Shown: one piece after another, positions 24,691-34,679 of the stretch
How positions within the stretch are numbered: the first letter of the stretch is position 1
Layout: each line of letters opens with the position of its first letter
Assembly: GCA_001789205.1 (NCBI GenBank)
Contig: MFYT01000039.1
Span: forward strand, 14,233-78,232
Length of the DNA: 64,000 nucleotides
Origin: Candidatus Raymondbacteria bacterium RIFOXYA2_FULL_49_16
GTDB lineage: Bacteria; Fibrobacterota; OXYB2-FULL-49-7; XYB2-FULL-49-35
Direction: 5' to 3'
The notes under the pieces: generated by a model
Database searches by the model: none
Told to the model about the DNA's origin: nothing
Seen by the model: the letters and a program-made list of their open reading frames with translations, nothing else
Translations under genes and position numbers: made by a program

Positions 24691-26269
24691 GCAGAATGGC
24701 CTTTTCCGTGAGTTTCAGTGAACCTGCGGTAACAACAATCGTATACACGCCAGAAGGCAGGTGCGACGCGTCCCAGGTTATTCCAATTGGCAGCTGGCGG
24801 CAGGCAGCAGACAGTTTTTGGACTAGGGTACCGTGCATATTGAAAACATTCATGGCCGCCATCTCACTGCCTGCTGCAAACAGCCCGCTTTGTCCGCGAA
24901 GCGAGGCGAGCCCGCTGACCGATATTCTTGTTGCAGGGTTAAAGGGATTTGGCGCAATTGTGATGCCTGGTTTCATGTCGCGATCCGTGGTCTTCTCCGC
25001 GGCCGTACCCGCCTGTTCAAGCGGACCAATGTCGTAGGCGCCGCCCAATGGACGCACGGCTCCCTTAATATCAAAAGGTATGCCCGGGCACGCAGTGTCC
25101 GGTATTGCGCCGCCGTTAACCAACGGACTGCCCGCGGCAACGGAAATGCTGTTCATTATGTGCGCATAGTCGGTTCCTGACGTGTCGATAGAGAGAAGGG
25201 GATCGGTCAGGACACCGGCCGCTTCACGCGCAGGGCTGAAGGTGCGGTCGCTTGCCAGAATTTCGCCGCTGTTCCAGAAACAGTTGTTGTCGTGGACGAA
25301 GTTTTCAATGGTAATCGCTTCGGTCTTTGCCAGCATGGGACGTTTGCCCAGCATGCCGCAATTGAAAAAGACATTGTTGTAGGCGTAAATATTCCTGTTA
25401 CCGCCGTCCAACCCAGTGCCGCCGCCCTGTCCAAAGTTGATGTTGGGGCTTGAGCAACCGTACGAGAGATTGTTGTAGATGTAGGCGCCATCCACATTCA
25501 CAATCACAAACGACCCGCGGGTAGAGCCGATGATTATATTATTTCGCGCCGTGATATTGACGCCTTCAAATTGGCCGTTAATGTAAATAGGGTCGGAATA
25601 TCCGCCAAGCATGACCGCCGCTTCCATACCTTTGGCATGCAGAAAGATATTGTTTTCAAAGATGATATCCCGGCTGCCGCCTTTTGCATTGACGTATTGC
25701 CGGGCCGGTTCGGTTATGGTCCGAAAGACATTGCCGCTGATAAGGCCACCGTTGCAGTCTAGAAGGTCGAGGGTCTCCTGGGCGGTGCCGTCAACGCGGA
25801 GGCCCGGGTCATGAAGGTCGCAGCCTATCACGTTTACTCTGGAAGTCTGGTTGATTTTAATGCAGTCGGCATCATATGAACCATTGTAAATGTGGCAGTT
25901 TTTAATTGTTATATCGCTCGATGTCGCCGAGACCTGTACTAACCCGGAATTGGAGCTCATGTTGGTACCGTCGATTTCAAAGCCTTCAAATACAATGCCA
26001 TGAGCATTGTAAAAATTCGCCTTGTCACCGCTCTGAATACGCGCTCCATGGAGGGTCGAGGATTTGATGACCAGTGGATCTGACGCTGAAAACTGTCCTG
26101 AGGTCGAGAAGGCGGTGTATATGCCCGTATTACAGAGAATTGTGTCTCCGCTTGTACGCGCCGCTATGGCGCTGGTTATTGATTGGCCCTGGGAAATGGT
26201 GACTGTGGTTCCCATGACCCGCATTGTGAACAACGCAACGAGACAAAAATAAATTAAACTTTTTACCAT
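24683..26269 (-). CDS. Secreted right-handed beta-helix protein (polysaccharide-lyase-like) with sorting tail
   Basis: 528 residues from the ATG at 26269, which has AGGGGG 6 nt upstream; an upstream ATG at 26296 is less likely. The signal peptide is MVKSLIYFCLVALFTMRVMG. Repeated short strands with Asn ladders (DIIFENNIFLHAKGMEAAVM, ITARNNIIIGSTRGSF, NIYAYNNVFFNCG) indicate a parallel beta-helix of the PL6/PbH1 type. The tail has APNPFNPATR and MNVFNMHGTLVQKL. The catalytic residues cannot be assigned by eye. It follows the first transmembrane AraC gene on the same strand, so it may be its target. Confidence 0.78.
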   Translation of the reverse strand: MVKSLIYFCLVALFTMRVMGTTVTISQGQSITSAIAARTSGDTILCNTGIYTAFSTSGQFSASDPLVIKSSTLHGARIQSGDKANFYNAHGIVFEGFEIDGTNMSSNSGLVQVSATSSDITIKNCHIYNGSYDADCIKINQTSRVNVIGCDLHDPGLRVDGTAQETLDLLDCNGGLISGNVFRTITEPARQYVNAKGGSRDIIFENNIFLHAKGMEAAVMLGGYSDPIYINGQFEGVNITARNNIIIGSTRGSFVIVNVDGAYIYNNLSYGCSSPNINFGQGGGTGLDGGNRNIYAYNNVFFNCGMLGKRPMLAKTEAITIENFVHDNNCFWNSGEILASDRTFSPAREAAGVLTDPLLSIDTSGTDYAHIMNSISVAAGSPLVNGGAIPDTACPGIPFDIKGAVRPLGGAYDIGPLEQAGTAAEKTTDRDMKPGITIAPNPFNPATRISVSGLASLRGQSGLFAAGSEMAAMNVFNMHGTLVQKLSAACRQLPIGITWDASHLPSGVYTIVVTAGSLKLTEKAILLK

Positions 26270-26292
26270 ATGCGGCCCCCTTGTTAAATTTG

Positions 26293-28284
26293 TCATTTTT
26301 TTTCCCGGAAATCCGTTGGAGTCATTCCGGTTATTTTTTTAAAATTCCGTTGAAAAAGACGAAGATCGGAAAAACCTGTTTCATATGCTGTTTCAGATAC
26401 TGATTTTATTCCCGCTGCCAGCAGTTCCTTTGCGCGTTCAATCCGAATGTTCGTCAGCGTAGAGAACGGCGTATCACTGATGATTGTTTTATAAATCGAT
26501 ACGGCCCTGTGGCCGCTTAAGCCAACAACCCGGCCAATGTCCTCGTTTGACAGTTTTTCCTGGTAGTGTTCATTGAGAAATCTGGTTATTGTGCGTGCAG
26601 TTTCCGTCATTGCCGGCGTGATAAGGGCTGCGGCGGCCTTTTTTTTAAGGATATATCGTATGATGGTTGTCCCAAGAAGAAGGGAAACAAGGGCCGCCAG
26701 GGAGATTATTATCCAACGGGGAAAAGGTCTTTTCTGAATGACAAAGAAAACAGGGGGCGCGTAGGAGGTTTTGCCGCCCCGTTCTACAAACTGGGTGCTT
26801 ATATGCCATATTCCCGCTTCGTGTATTGTTTTAAAGGCAAAGACAAGGGCCACGCTTCTGTTGGTGAATGCTGTTCGCTCCCATACGAGTGGCATCATCT
26901 TTGTGTCAATGGCGCTCCCGGAAAAATGCGCTTCTGAGAGTGGGACCCATTTGCCGCCTGAATGAATATATAACAGCTTCTCTTTGCGCAGGGATATATT
27001 GAAAATCCAATTTTTGGCAGGATCAAATATTTTCCACCGTTTGTCCCATTTATTGGTAAAAGACTCATGCGAAACATTCAGGAGCATATACATGGTCTCT
27101 ATGGAATCAGTGGGAAGGCCGATAGTGCAGACCATACTGTCATTATAATAAAACAGGTTGCCCGGTCTGTTGTGCAAAGATTGGTCCAATGACACTGAAA
27201 AACGGGTGTCAATTTTTACGGGAATGGGAGAATGAGAAACAAAGAAGGGATGGAAATCGCTCCACGCGCTCCATGCGCCAAAAATGTTTTTTGCCCGCGC
27301 CTTGACCCGGTAGCCCGTATTGTCCGTAAATGGCGTTGAAAACCTGACCGTGTCCCGGCAATAAAACAAGCTGTCTGTTACGTGAATATTGTCAAAGGAA
27401 CTTATTTCAAACGCCACGGAATCGGTGAAATTATCAGAGGTCCATGTGAAGGTCGGAGAAGGAGATACATATGATTCATCCTGCTGTGGATGGGTAATAA
27501 CAGGGATGGCTGGTTCCGGACCAATGCGCCGGGACGAAACAGTCAGATTATCGTACATGATTGATCTGACACCAGATGTTTGTTTTGTACCAGTGGCGCC
27601 CAGAATCAGCGCTTTGAAAGATTCCGCTTTTTCCCTGAAGAGTATCTTCTGCGCAACCATGAAAGTGCCATCAAAGAACAAAGAATCAAACAGCATGTCA
27701 TTGCGTAAGGCGAGGAACAATTCCAGGCAGTGCCATGTCCCAGGTCCTACCAGCATGCACGATTTATCATGGGGAAAATAGTCAGGATTGCCCGCGACGC
27801 TGTCGCGTACGCCAATGGCCAGGGAGAATTTCCCATCAAACACCCCCATTGAGTAGATCCAGGGATTAAGGCATCCTTTTTCCTTGAACGTGAGCAGTTC
27901 GAATGAAAAGATATTGAAGTCCGCAGTGGTCTTCAGTGTAGGATCAAAGGTTGGGGAGGGTATGATTTTAAAATAGAGACGGGTATAAAAACCGTTTGTA
28001 GCTAATTCGTCAGACTTGTGGAGCAGGACTTCCCGGTAGAGGTAGTTTGCGGAGCCAAGAGATACCTCGATAGCGCCAGTGCCCGAGAAGGGGGCTTCGT
28101 GGACTATGTTGGCCGCGTCTTCACCTTGGTGCTGCCAGAAAAACAACGAGGAATCAGACTCAAAATCATCCTTGAATAGGGTTTGTGCGCCTGCCTGTAT
28201 CTGGCAGAAAAGGCACGCTGCAACCGTAGCTTTGACAAAAATAGCCAATCGCCCCGTTCTTCCGAGTCTCAAGGGTATCCGCAT
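26293..28284 (-). CDS. Transmembrane one-component AraC-type regulator with ConA-like sensor domain
   Basis: 663 residues from the ATG at 28284, where AGAAAGAG lies in a plausible position; an earlier in-frame ATG at 28317 overlaps xylulokinase further. Order: signal/anchor segment (LAIFVKATVAACLFC), a ConA/LamG-like jelly-roll domain (starts FKDDFESDSSLFFWQHQGED; contains WHCLELFLALRNDMLFDSLF), a fibronectin type III-like module (SYVSPSPTFTWTS), then a Y_Y_Y-like region, a transmembrane helix at about 525-546, and a cytoplasmic AraC pair of helix-turn-helix motifs (residues 560-663; ETGFSDLRLFQRNFKKITGM is the second). No kinase or receiver domain is present. It is like the regulator at 45407-46990. 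The stop is 23 nt from the beta-helix start. Confidence 0.8.
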   Translation of the reverse strand: MRIPLRLGRTGRLAIFVKATVAACLFCQIQAGAQTLFKDDFESDSSLFFWQHQGEDAANIVHEAPFSGTGAIEVSLGSANYLYREVLLHKSDELATNGFYTRLYFKIIPSPTFDPTLKTTADFNIFSFELLTFKEKGCLNPWIYSMGVFDGKFSLAIGVRDSVAGNPDYFPHDKSCMLVGPGTWHCLELFLALRNDMLFDSLFFDGTFMVAQKILFREKAESFKALILGATGTKQTSGVRSIMYDNLTVSSRRIGPEPAIPVITHPQQDESYVSPSPTFTWTSDNFTDSVAFEISSFDNIHVTDSLFYCRDTVRFSTPFTDNTGYRVKARAKNIFGAWSAWSDFHPFFVSHSPIPVKIDTRFSVSLDQSLHNRPGNLFYYNDSMVCTIGLPTDSIETMYMLLNVSHESFTNKWDKRWKIFDPAKNWIFNISLRKEKLLYIHSGGKWVPLSEAHFSGSAIDTKMMPLVWERTAFTNRSVALVFAFKTIHEAGIWHISTQFVERGGKTSYAPPVFFVIQKRPFPRWIIISLAALVSLLLGTTIIRYILKKKAAAALITPAMTETARTITRFLNEHYQEKLSNEDIGRVVGLSGHRAVSIYKTIISDTPFSTLTNIRIERAKELLAAGIKSVSETAYETGFSDLRLFQRNFKKITGMTPTDFREKK

Positions 28285-29780
28285 GAGGTCATCTCTTTCT
28301 TCAGCGTTTGCAGCCATGTCTCATATACTTCACCATAAGCCTTTACGAGTTTTTTATCCGGTTCAAAGCGCCTAACGGTCCGTAGTCCGGCAAAGGCCTC
28401 CTGCGTATTTTTATAGATGCCTGCGCCAATACCAGCACCCCGCGCCGCGCCCTGCGCACCGTCTGTGTTGCATAGTTCAACAGTGGCGCCGGTCATAGCG
28501 GCAAACACATCGCAGAAGAGCGGGCTCAGGAAAATGTTGGCGTGGCCTGCGCGCACGGTCCTCACCTTCATGCCCATGCCGCGCATTATGGACAGTCCAT
28601 AATTCAGCGCAAAGACTATGCCTTCCTGTGCGGCTCGGAACAAATGGCCTGGCTTGTGTGTGGGGAAATTCAACCCATGGATCGCGGCCCTGAGGTCCTT
28701 GTTCCCAAGCGAACGTTCTGCGCCGTTGCCATAGGGGAGCATGACAAGCCCGTCAGCGCCAATGGGGGTGGCTGCGGCAAGATCGTTCATTTCCGGATAG
28801 GTCAATTCACTGCCCTTGTGTGCGGCAATGGTGTGTTTCAACCAGCTGTTCAGGATACCTGTGCCATTTATGCACAGCAATACGCCATAGCGAGGCTTTT
28901 TTGCCGAATGATTAATATGGACGAAGGTATTCACCCGTGACAGCGGATCATAGACCAGCTTGTCTGTTACGCCATATATCACCCCTGATGTACCTGCGGT
29001 AGTCGCTATTTCGCCCGGGGACAGCACATTGAGCGATAAGGCGTTGTTGGGCTGGTCTCCGCCCCGGTAGGTGATTGGCGTGCCTGTTTTCAGGCCAAGT
29101 TCTTCGGCAGCCTGTTTTGTCAGTTCCCCCTGCTGTGAGAATGAGGGGACAGGATCAGCGATAAGCTCCGGCGCGATTTTATAATGGGAGAGGAGTGTTT
29201 GCGCCAATCCATTACTCTTGAAATCCCACAAAATTCCTTCGGAAAGCCCGGAATATGTTGTCTTGATTTTACTGGTCATTTTCATGGCGATATAATCACC
29301 AGGGAGCATCATTTTATAGATTTGTTTATATATCTTTGGCTCGTTTTGCTGGACCCATTTTAATTTTGATGCGGTAAAATTACCCGGGGAATTAAGAAAA
29401 CGTTCCAGGCATTTTTTCGGGCCCATGGATTTGAAGGCTTTTTCGCCGGTCTCAACCGCGCGGCTGTCGCACCAGATAATGGCCGGACGCAAAACGCGCA
29501 TATTCCTGTCAACGATCACCAGACCGTGCATCTGGTACGATATTCCGATTGCGGCTATTGCGCTGGTATCAGTTTTTGAGGAAACAAGAATTTCTCGTAT
29601 GGCGTTTTTTACGTGTTTCCACCATGTTGCTGGATCCTGTTCCGCCCAGCCGGGTTTTGGGGCAACAATGGGGAGCTCTGTTTTCGGCGAGGTTGCTGAA
29701 GCGAAGGCAGCGCCGGTCGCGGCATCTACCAGGGAAGCCTTTACCGATGAACTGCCAATGTCAAGGCCAAGTAGAAACAT
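28269..29780 (-). CDS. xylB: Xylulokinase (FGGY family)
   Basis: 503 residues, the normal size for XylB. The ATP-binding start LGLDIGSSSVKASLVD (4-19), PGWAEQDPATWW, SYQMHGLVIVD, IIWCDSRA, and the C-terminal FGGY signature region (VRTVRAGHANIFLSPLFCDV, then GAQGAARGAGIGAG) place it with D-xylulose kinases. It phosphorylates xylulose for the pentose phosphate pathway. GGGGAG precedes the ATG. It overlaps the AraC regulator by 16 nt and is likely in one operon with it. Confidence 0.88.
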   Translation of the reverse strand: MFLLGLDIGSSSVKASLVDAATGAAFASATSPKTELPIVAPKPGWAEQDPATWWKHVKNAIREILVSSKTDTSAIAAIGISYQMHGLVIVDRNMRVLRPAIIWCDSRAVETGEKAFKSMGPKKCLERFLNSPGNFTASKLKWVQQNEPKIYKQIYKMMLPGDYIAMKMTSKIKTTYSGLSEGILWDFKSNGLAQTLLSHYKIAPELIADPVPSFSQQGELTKQAAEELGLKTGTPITYRGGDQPNNALSLNVLSPGEIATTAGTSGVIYGVTDKLVYDPLSRVNTFVHINHSAKKPRYGVLLCINGTGILNSWLKHTIAAHKGSELTYPEMNDLAAATPIGADGLVMLPYGNGAERSLGNKDLRAAIHGLNFPTHKPGHLFRAAQEGIVFALNYGLSIMRGMGMKVRTVRAGHANIFLSPLFCDVFAAMTGATVELCNTDGAQGAARGAGIGAGIYKNTQEAFAGLRTVRRFEPDKKLVKAYGEVYETWLQTLKKEMTSCGYP

Positions 29781-29896
29781 GATTACTCCCCGAAGAAACT
29801 GTGTGCAATTTAAGATATATCTTGGATATTGATGCAGTCAATACGCGGACAGTGCGCCTAAGAAAACGGATACAATTGGTATAAAAAACTTTGAAG

Positions 29897-30982
29897 TTAC
29901 AGGGCCACCCCGATGACAAATATTGTCACGACAATCCCGCCAATTACGGCCAGCACGGTGGTGACGGGGTTACGGGATTGGGTTGTCTCAGAAGGTGGTC
30001 GTTTTTTCCATGTAATGCCAAGGGCTGTGGTAATCCCCTGGTCCAGGTCATCATTAAAAACGATTTTATACCCGGCATCGAGGGACAGGCGGAAGTTATA
30101 GGTCCTGAAGAAGAGCATTCCCACCTTGCCGTTCAAGGCAAAACCGCTGTTTCGCTTGTTCGGGTCGTCAAAGGGGTCGGCGAAAACATAATCCAATCCT
30201 ATGCCGCCGCCGGCGTAGGGGGCGAAATCGCCCCGGGAGAACAGCTTTAGGAGCGAAAAATGAGTGCCAAGCTCCGCTCCCCATCCTACGTGAAGATCCC
30301 AGTTAAGTACCAGATCTTTGGGAAGTTCGAACCAGTTGACAAAATCAGTCATTAATACCTGCTTGTACTGATTTGTGTCATATCGATCTTCGTATGAATA
30401 GTAATAGTCGTAATTATAATCGTAATTTAAGTATGAAGACTTGCCTTGGGGAAATAAATAACCGAATTTGACGCCAAATGCATAAAAGCCCTCGCGTCTC
30501 CGGTGCTGTTCATCGGTCATTTCGGACTCGGTCACGTTGTCAATCGACGCGACGTCCTCCATTGTCTTCCCTTTTGCCAGGGCCTCTGCCATGCGTTTCA
30601 TGACAAATTCAAAATCTTCTACGGATTTACAGTCAAGACGGATGGAGGCCAGCAGTTTTTGGTCCGCAGTGCGATAGCGGTATCCTGCGACAATCCATTT
30701 TGACCCGAGCATGCGTGCGGAACCGTATACAACTTCTTCCGCTCCCATGGCGCTCGCGGTCGCAATGGCGCATTCCTTGGCACTACAGAGTACAGAATCA
30801 GGACCCGCCTTGATGGATCCTTTGTAAAACGTCTCGTAATCCTCAAAAAATAATTGGATTATCGTGTTTTGATTCGATGAATCGACACCTGCCAGTTGAA
30901 AGGGAAAAATAACAACATCACCAAAAATATTGTGCGTGTATATCAGGGAAAAAACCAAAACGAAAAATATTTTCATGATCAT
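29897..30982 (-). CDS. Envelope protein: TolB-N/CsgG-like domain and outer-membrane barrel
   Basis: 361 residues from the ATG at 30982 (AGGAG 5 nt upstream). The signal peptide is MIMKIFFVLVFSLIYTHNIFG. The N-terminal domain (VVIFPFQLAGVDSS to MKRMAEALAKG) resembles the CsgG/TolB-N-like domain of the gene at 20258-21538. The C-terminal part has alternating aromatic beta-strands (FYAFGVKFGYLFPQGKSSYL, DYVFADPF, LSLDAGYKIVF) like a small barrel, and a final hydrophobic helix (VLAVIGGIVVTIFVIGVAL). Function unknown. Confidence 0.6.
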   Translation of the reverse strand: MIMKIFFVLVFSLIYTHNIFGDVVIFPFQLAGVDSSNQNTIIQLFFEDYETFYKGSIKAGPDSVLCSAKECAIATASAMGAEEVVYGSARMLGSKWIVAGYRYRTADQKLLASIRLDCKSVEDFEFVMKRMAEALAKGKTMEDVASIDNVTESEMTDEQHRRREGFYAFGVKFGYLFPQGKSSYLNYDYNYDYYYSYEDRYDTNQYKQVLMTDFVNWFELPKDLVLNWDLHVGWGAELGTHFSLLKLFSRGDFAPYAGGGIGLDYVFADPFDDPNKRNSGFALNGKVGMLFFRTYNFRLSLDAGYKIVFNDDLDQGITTALGITWKKRPPSETTQSRNPVTTVLAVIGGIVVTIFVIGVAL

Positions 30983-31153
30983 ATGCACTCCTGATAAAAA
31001 GCGCTGGTAGAATTATCGATTTATAAAATAACAATTATTGTCCAGTAAAACAAATAAAAAGACATTGAACGCGAATTGAAAGTCCCTTCATTGCCTCGCT
31101 CATGCTGTATTTAGTATTTTAACGATCAATTTTCCAACATAAAGGGGTATTTC

Positions 31154-32356
31154 ATGACAACGATTTTTGACTCGGTTTTCACGTCCCGCAAAGGCCTTGG
31201 CGACATCAATGTTGCCGTTGATCCTTTTTCCGGCAAGGCAAACGTGTATATGCCCGCCATTACCCGCTATCCACACGGACCGCTTATGGATATGGGAAGC
31301 TTTTTTGACAGCGTTCAAAAACAGATGGTCCAGGGCGAACTCAAGCCAAAGATCGACGGCCGTCTCGATGTTGTCAAAGACCTGCACAATCCCGGCCTTG
31401 CCCGTTACAAGGACAAATACGTCATGATCGTCCGGTACCAAAACAACACCCGGTACAACGACCATTATCTGGCCTACAGCGACGATGGCATCGAATGGAA
31501 GCACAACCCTGTATCGCTCGATCTGCCCGGCCTTCCTGCTCAACCCAAAGCAGATAAGCGTAGAGAGGCCTATCCGGAAATATCCGAGAACAAAAAGTGG
31601 CGCAAAGGAGAGTTCTACGATCCCCGGGTCACACAAATCGGCTATGATTATTATATAACTTTTGCCATTGATTACGATACGTTGGAACCTGCTGGAAAAC
31701 CATATATAAATGTATGCGACAATGTGTTGTACCATACGAGAGATTTTAAGAAATTCAGGTATATCTCAACATTCGGCGGCAATACACGCAATGGCATCAT
31801 GTTTCCCAGGAAAATAGATGGATATTATTACATCGCGGCAAGGCCAAACCATGGGAATACATGCGCGAATTTCCAGGTCACGGGCCACGATAGCGTGCTT
31901 TTTCGGTCAAGAGACCTAAAGGATTGGGAGCCAGTGCATGTGCTTTTCCGCGGCGGCCATGCTTGGCTAGGCCATGCTGGCCCGGGCTTCCCGCCTTTTG
32001 AAATGAAGGATTATTGGGTCATGGGCGTCCACGGGGTTGAGATCCATGGGACCTTTGGCGTCCACTACCGGGGTGGTGTTGCGCTTCTCGATAAAAAGAC
32101 CCTCAAGGTTGTGCATGGGCCGGTACCTATCCTCGATCCGCAGGAACTGTATGAACTTACCGGGCTGGTGCACAATGTCTGTTTTCCCACAGGCCTCTTG
32201 TTCAGCGATGGCTGTGGCGATGGCGTGAAATCACGGGACACAAAGATCGCGCTCTACTATGGCGGATCAGACCATGTCATTCACGTGGCCCTTTCCACTG
32301 CCGGACGGCTCATGGACGTGGCCATGGGGAAATATAATCCGTTCAGGAATTGTTAA
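31154..32356 (+). CDS. GH130-family glycoside phosphorylase (beta-mannoside type)
   Basis: 400 residues with no signal peptide. The five-bladed propeller motifs are visible: LHNPGLARYKDKYVMIVRYQ, FYDPRVTQIGYDYYITF, and the C-terminal IALYYGGSDHVIHVALSTAG typical of GH130. The family phosphorolyses beta-1,4-mannosyl linkages, giving mannose 1-phosphate, in the cytoplasm. AAAGGGG precedes the ATG. Followed after 20 nt by a GH94 phosphorylase in an apparent operon. The exact substrate (mannosyl-glucose or mannobiose) cannot be read. Confidence 0.85.
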   Translation: MTTIFDSVFTSRKGLGDINVAVDPFSGKANVYMPAITRYPHGPLMDMGSFFDSVQKQMVQGELKPKIDGRLDVVKDLHNPGLARYKDKYVMIVRYQNNTRYNDHYLAYSDDGIEWKHNPVSLDLPGLPAQPKADKRREAYPEISENKKWRKGEFYDPRVTQIGYDYYITFAIDYDTLEPAGKPYINVCDNVLYHTRDFKKFRYISTFGGNTRNGIMFPRKIDGYYYIAARPNHGNTCANFQVTGHDSVLFRSRDLKDWEPVHVLFRGGHAWLGHAGPGFPPFEMKDYWVMGVHGVEIHGTFGVHYRGGVALLDKKTLKVVHGPVPILDPQELYELTGLVHNVCFPTGLLFSDGCGDGVKSRDTKIALYYGGSDHVIHVALSTAGRLMDVAMGKYNPFRNC

Positions 32357-32375
32357 TTTATAAGGAGAATTCAGC

Positions 32376-34679
32376 ATGAAATCCAGCTACGGGTACTTTG
32401 ACAAAAACGGCAGAGAATTTGTTGTTACCGAATACGATACCGTGATGCCCCTCATCAACTATTTCTGGAACAATGAGTTCATCTCTGGCGCCAACCATCA
32501 CGGCGCAGGCCTTGGCTGTTTTACCGAACGGACCATGCAATACATGCATCCCACCACACGCTGCATCATGATCCGCGATGAGAACCGCCATTTCTACCTG
32601 CGCGATGAAATGACCGGCGATGTCTGGTCTCCAGGCTGGTATCCCATGCTGAAAAAGCTTGACTCGTACAAATGCCGTCACGGATTGGGGTACACCATTG
32701 TCGAATCCAGCCGCAGAGGCATTCAGACATTGTTCCGCGTTTTCGTGCCGGTTAAGCAGGCAGCCGAGATATGGACCATCACCGTCAGGAACACCGGTAA
32801 AGGCAAACGGAAAATAAAGGTGTTTACCTTTGCTGATTTTCTTCTCAAGGGATATGAGGAATATGCGGACTACTCAAGCTGCCTCTATACTATTTACGAC
32901 AATTCGTTCAACGCCTTAAACGCATTTAATGATGCGTTCGAGCGTCCGCACGACCGGTTCAGCGCATTTGTGGCCTCCGATCGCAAACCGACTGGATACG
33001 ACGGTTCTCGTGCGGCATTTCTTGGCAGATATGGCACCATCAGTAATCCCCAGGCGGTTATAGAGGGCGCGTGTTCCAACAGCACGGCTAACACGGAAAA
33101 ACTCTGTGGTGCGCTTGAACATACAGTATCGCTCAATCCTGGCGAATCTGTTGTCTTCAATGTTCTTATCGGGTCAACCAATGCGCTGAAAACAACGCGT
33201 GATATGTGCGCAAAGCTTCTGAAAAGAGGCCAGGTAGAAAAGGAATTCAACAAACACCTTATAAAAGTCGATCGCGATCTTTCACATATTTTTGTTGAGA
33301 CACCTGACGAGAAACTGAATTGGTTGTTTAATAACTGGATTCCAAGGGAAATACAGCTGCATACTGAAGTTGGGACTGATACCGGCAGAGGTTTTCGCGA
33401 CATCATGCAGTCGGCATGGAGTTCCGCTTTCTATGATCCTGAAGGAAGCAAGGAAAAGATACTGGTTTCTCTTAAAGCGCAATATGCTGACGGCCATACG
33501 CTCCGTGGATGGAACCCTGTTGACGATCACTATTATTCAGATGGTCCCGTATGGATTGCGCCAACGGTTAATACATACCTGAAAGTAACAGGAAATTACG
33601 ATTTTTTAAAGATCAGGGTTCCCTACTTCGATAAAGGTTCTGGTTCGGTATGGGAACATATTCTGGCTTCTTTGTACAACGCTACAGATGACATCGGCGC
33701 CCGCGGTCTCGTGCGCTGCAGGTATGGTGACTGGAACGATTCCGTTAATGGTATAGGGATCAAAGGCAAGGGTGAGTCTGTTTGGACTTCCATTGGAATT
33801 GTTTTTGCTCTTAATGAAGCGATTGAAATTGCCGAGAATGTCCTGGGTGATATAAAGGTTGCCGAGGGATTAAAACGCCGTAAGGAAAAGTTGACCCGGG
33901 CGATCCAAACGAAAGGATGGGATGGCAATTGGTATCTTCAAGGCATCAACGATGCTGGCGCGAAAATAGGCTCCCATGAGGAAAAAGAGGGGAAATATTA
34001 TTTAAACTCACAAACATGGGCCATTTTAGCAGGCATTGCCAAAGGCGATCGTTTAAAAAAGATAGTTTATATTATTGACAAAAAACTCGATTGTAAAAAT
34101 GGATCCATGGTGTTGGCTCCTGCATACACAAAACCAAATCCCGGTATCGGTCGTATTTCCTGGTTCAGGCCCGGGATGTGGGAGAACGGCGCGCCGTATT
34201 GTCATGGCGGCGCTTTTAAAGTTGTTGCCGATACCTATCTGGGTAGGGGTGACAAGGCTTATGATACGCTCACGAAAATCCTGCCCGACTCAAAGAGAAA
34301 TCCGTCAACGCATTCGGGCTGTCCACCCTATGTATGTACCAATATGTACTTCGGTCCCGATCACTCGCGGGAGGGACAGATACTCTATTCCTGGATCACC
34401 GGCACTGCCACATGGCTTTTTAGGGCTCTTACGGTCCACATGATCGGCGTCAAACCTGAATACGACGGTCTTATGATGGAACCGTGCATGCCTTCGCATT
34501 GGAAACGGGCGCGTCAGGTCTGCAAATTCCGGGGTGCGGAATACGATATCACTGTCCTGAATCCAAAGGGCAAACAGACCGGTGTTTCGGCCGTCACCGT
34601 TGACGGTAAAAAGATAGCCGGTAATTGTGTGCCGAATTTCAGAGATGGGAAAAAACATACGGTCATTGTGGTCATGTAG
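32376..34679 (+). CDS. GH94-family cellobiose/cellodextrin-type phosphorylase
   Basis: 767 residues, cytoplasmic. Typical blocks are YGYFDKNGREFVVTEYDTVM at the N-terminus, GHTLRGWNPVDDHYYSDGPV, and YGDWNDSVNGIGIKGKGESV, whose Asp-Trp-Asn-Asp region holds the catalytic acid. Family members split beta-linked disaccharides or oligosaccharides with phosphate. Specificity (cellobiose, laminaribiose, chitobiose) varies and is not determined. AAGGAG precedes the ATG. Second gene of the operon with GH130; together they suggest energy-saving uptake of mannan- or glucan-derived oligomers. Confidence 0.88.
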   Translation: MKSSYGYFDKNGREFVVTEYDTVMPLINYFWNNEFISGANHHGAGLGCFTERTMQYMHPTTRCIMIRDENRHFYLRDEMTGDVWSPGWYPMLKKLDSYKCRHGLGYTIVESSRRGIQTLFRVFVPVKQAAEIWTITVRNTGKGKRKIKVFTFADFLLKGYEEYADYSSCLYTIYDNSFNALNAFNDAFERPHDRFSAFVASDRKPTGYDGSRAAFLGRYGTISNPQAVIEGACSNSTANTEKLCGALEHTVSLNPGESVVFNVLIGSTNALKTTRDMCAKLLKRGQVEKEFNKHLIKVDRDLSHIFVETPDEKLNWLFNNWIPREIQLHTEVGTDTGRGFRDIMQSAWSSAFYDPEGSKEKILVSLKAQYADGHTLRGWNPVDDHYYSDGPVWIAPTVNTYLKVTGNYDFLKIRVPYFDKGSGSVWEHILASLYNATDDIGARGLVRCRYGDWNDSVNGIGIKGKGESVWTSIGIVFALNEAIEIAENVLGDIKVAEGLKRRKEKLTRAIQTKGWDGNWYLQGINDAGAKIGSHEEKEGKYYLNSQTWAILAGIAKGDRLKKIVYIIDKKLDCKNGSMVLAPAYTKPNPGIGRISWFRPGMWENGAPYCHGGAFKVVADTYLGRGDKAYDTLTKILPDSKRNPSTHSGCPPYVCTNMYFGPDHSREGQILYSWITGTATWLFRALTVHMIGVKPEYDGLMMEPCMPSHWKRARQVCKFRGAEYDITVLNPKGKQTGVSAVTVDGKKIAGNCVPNFRDGKKHTVIVVM

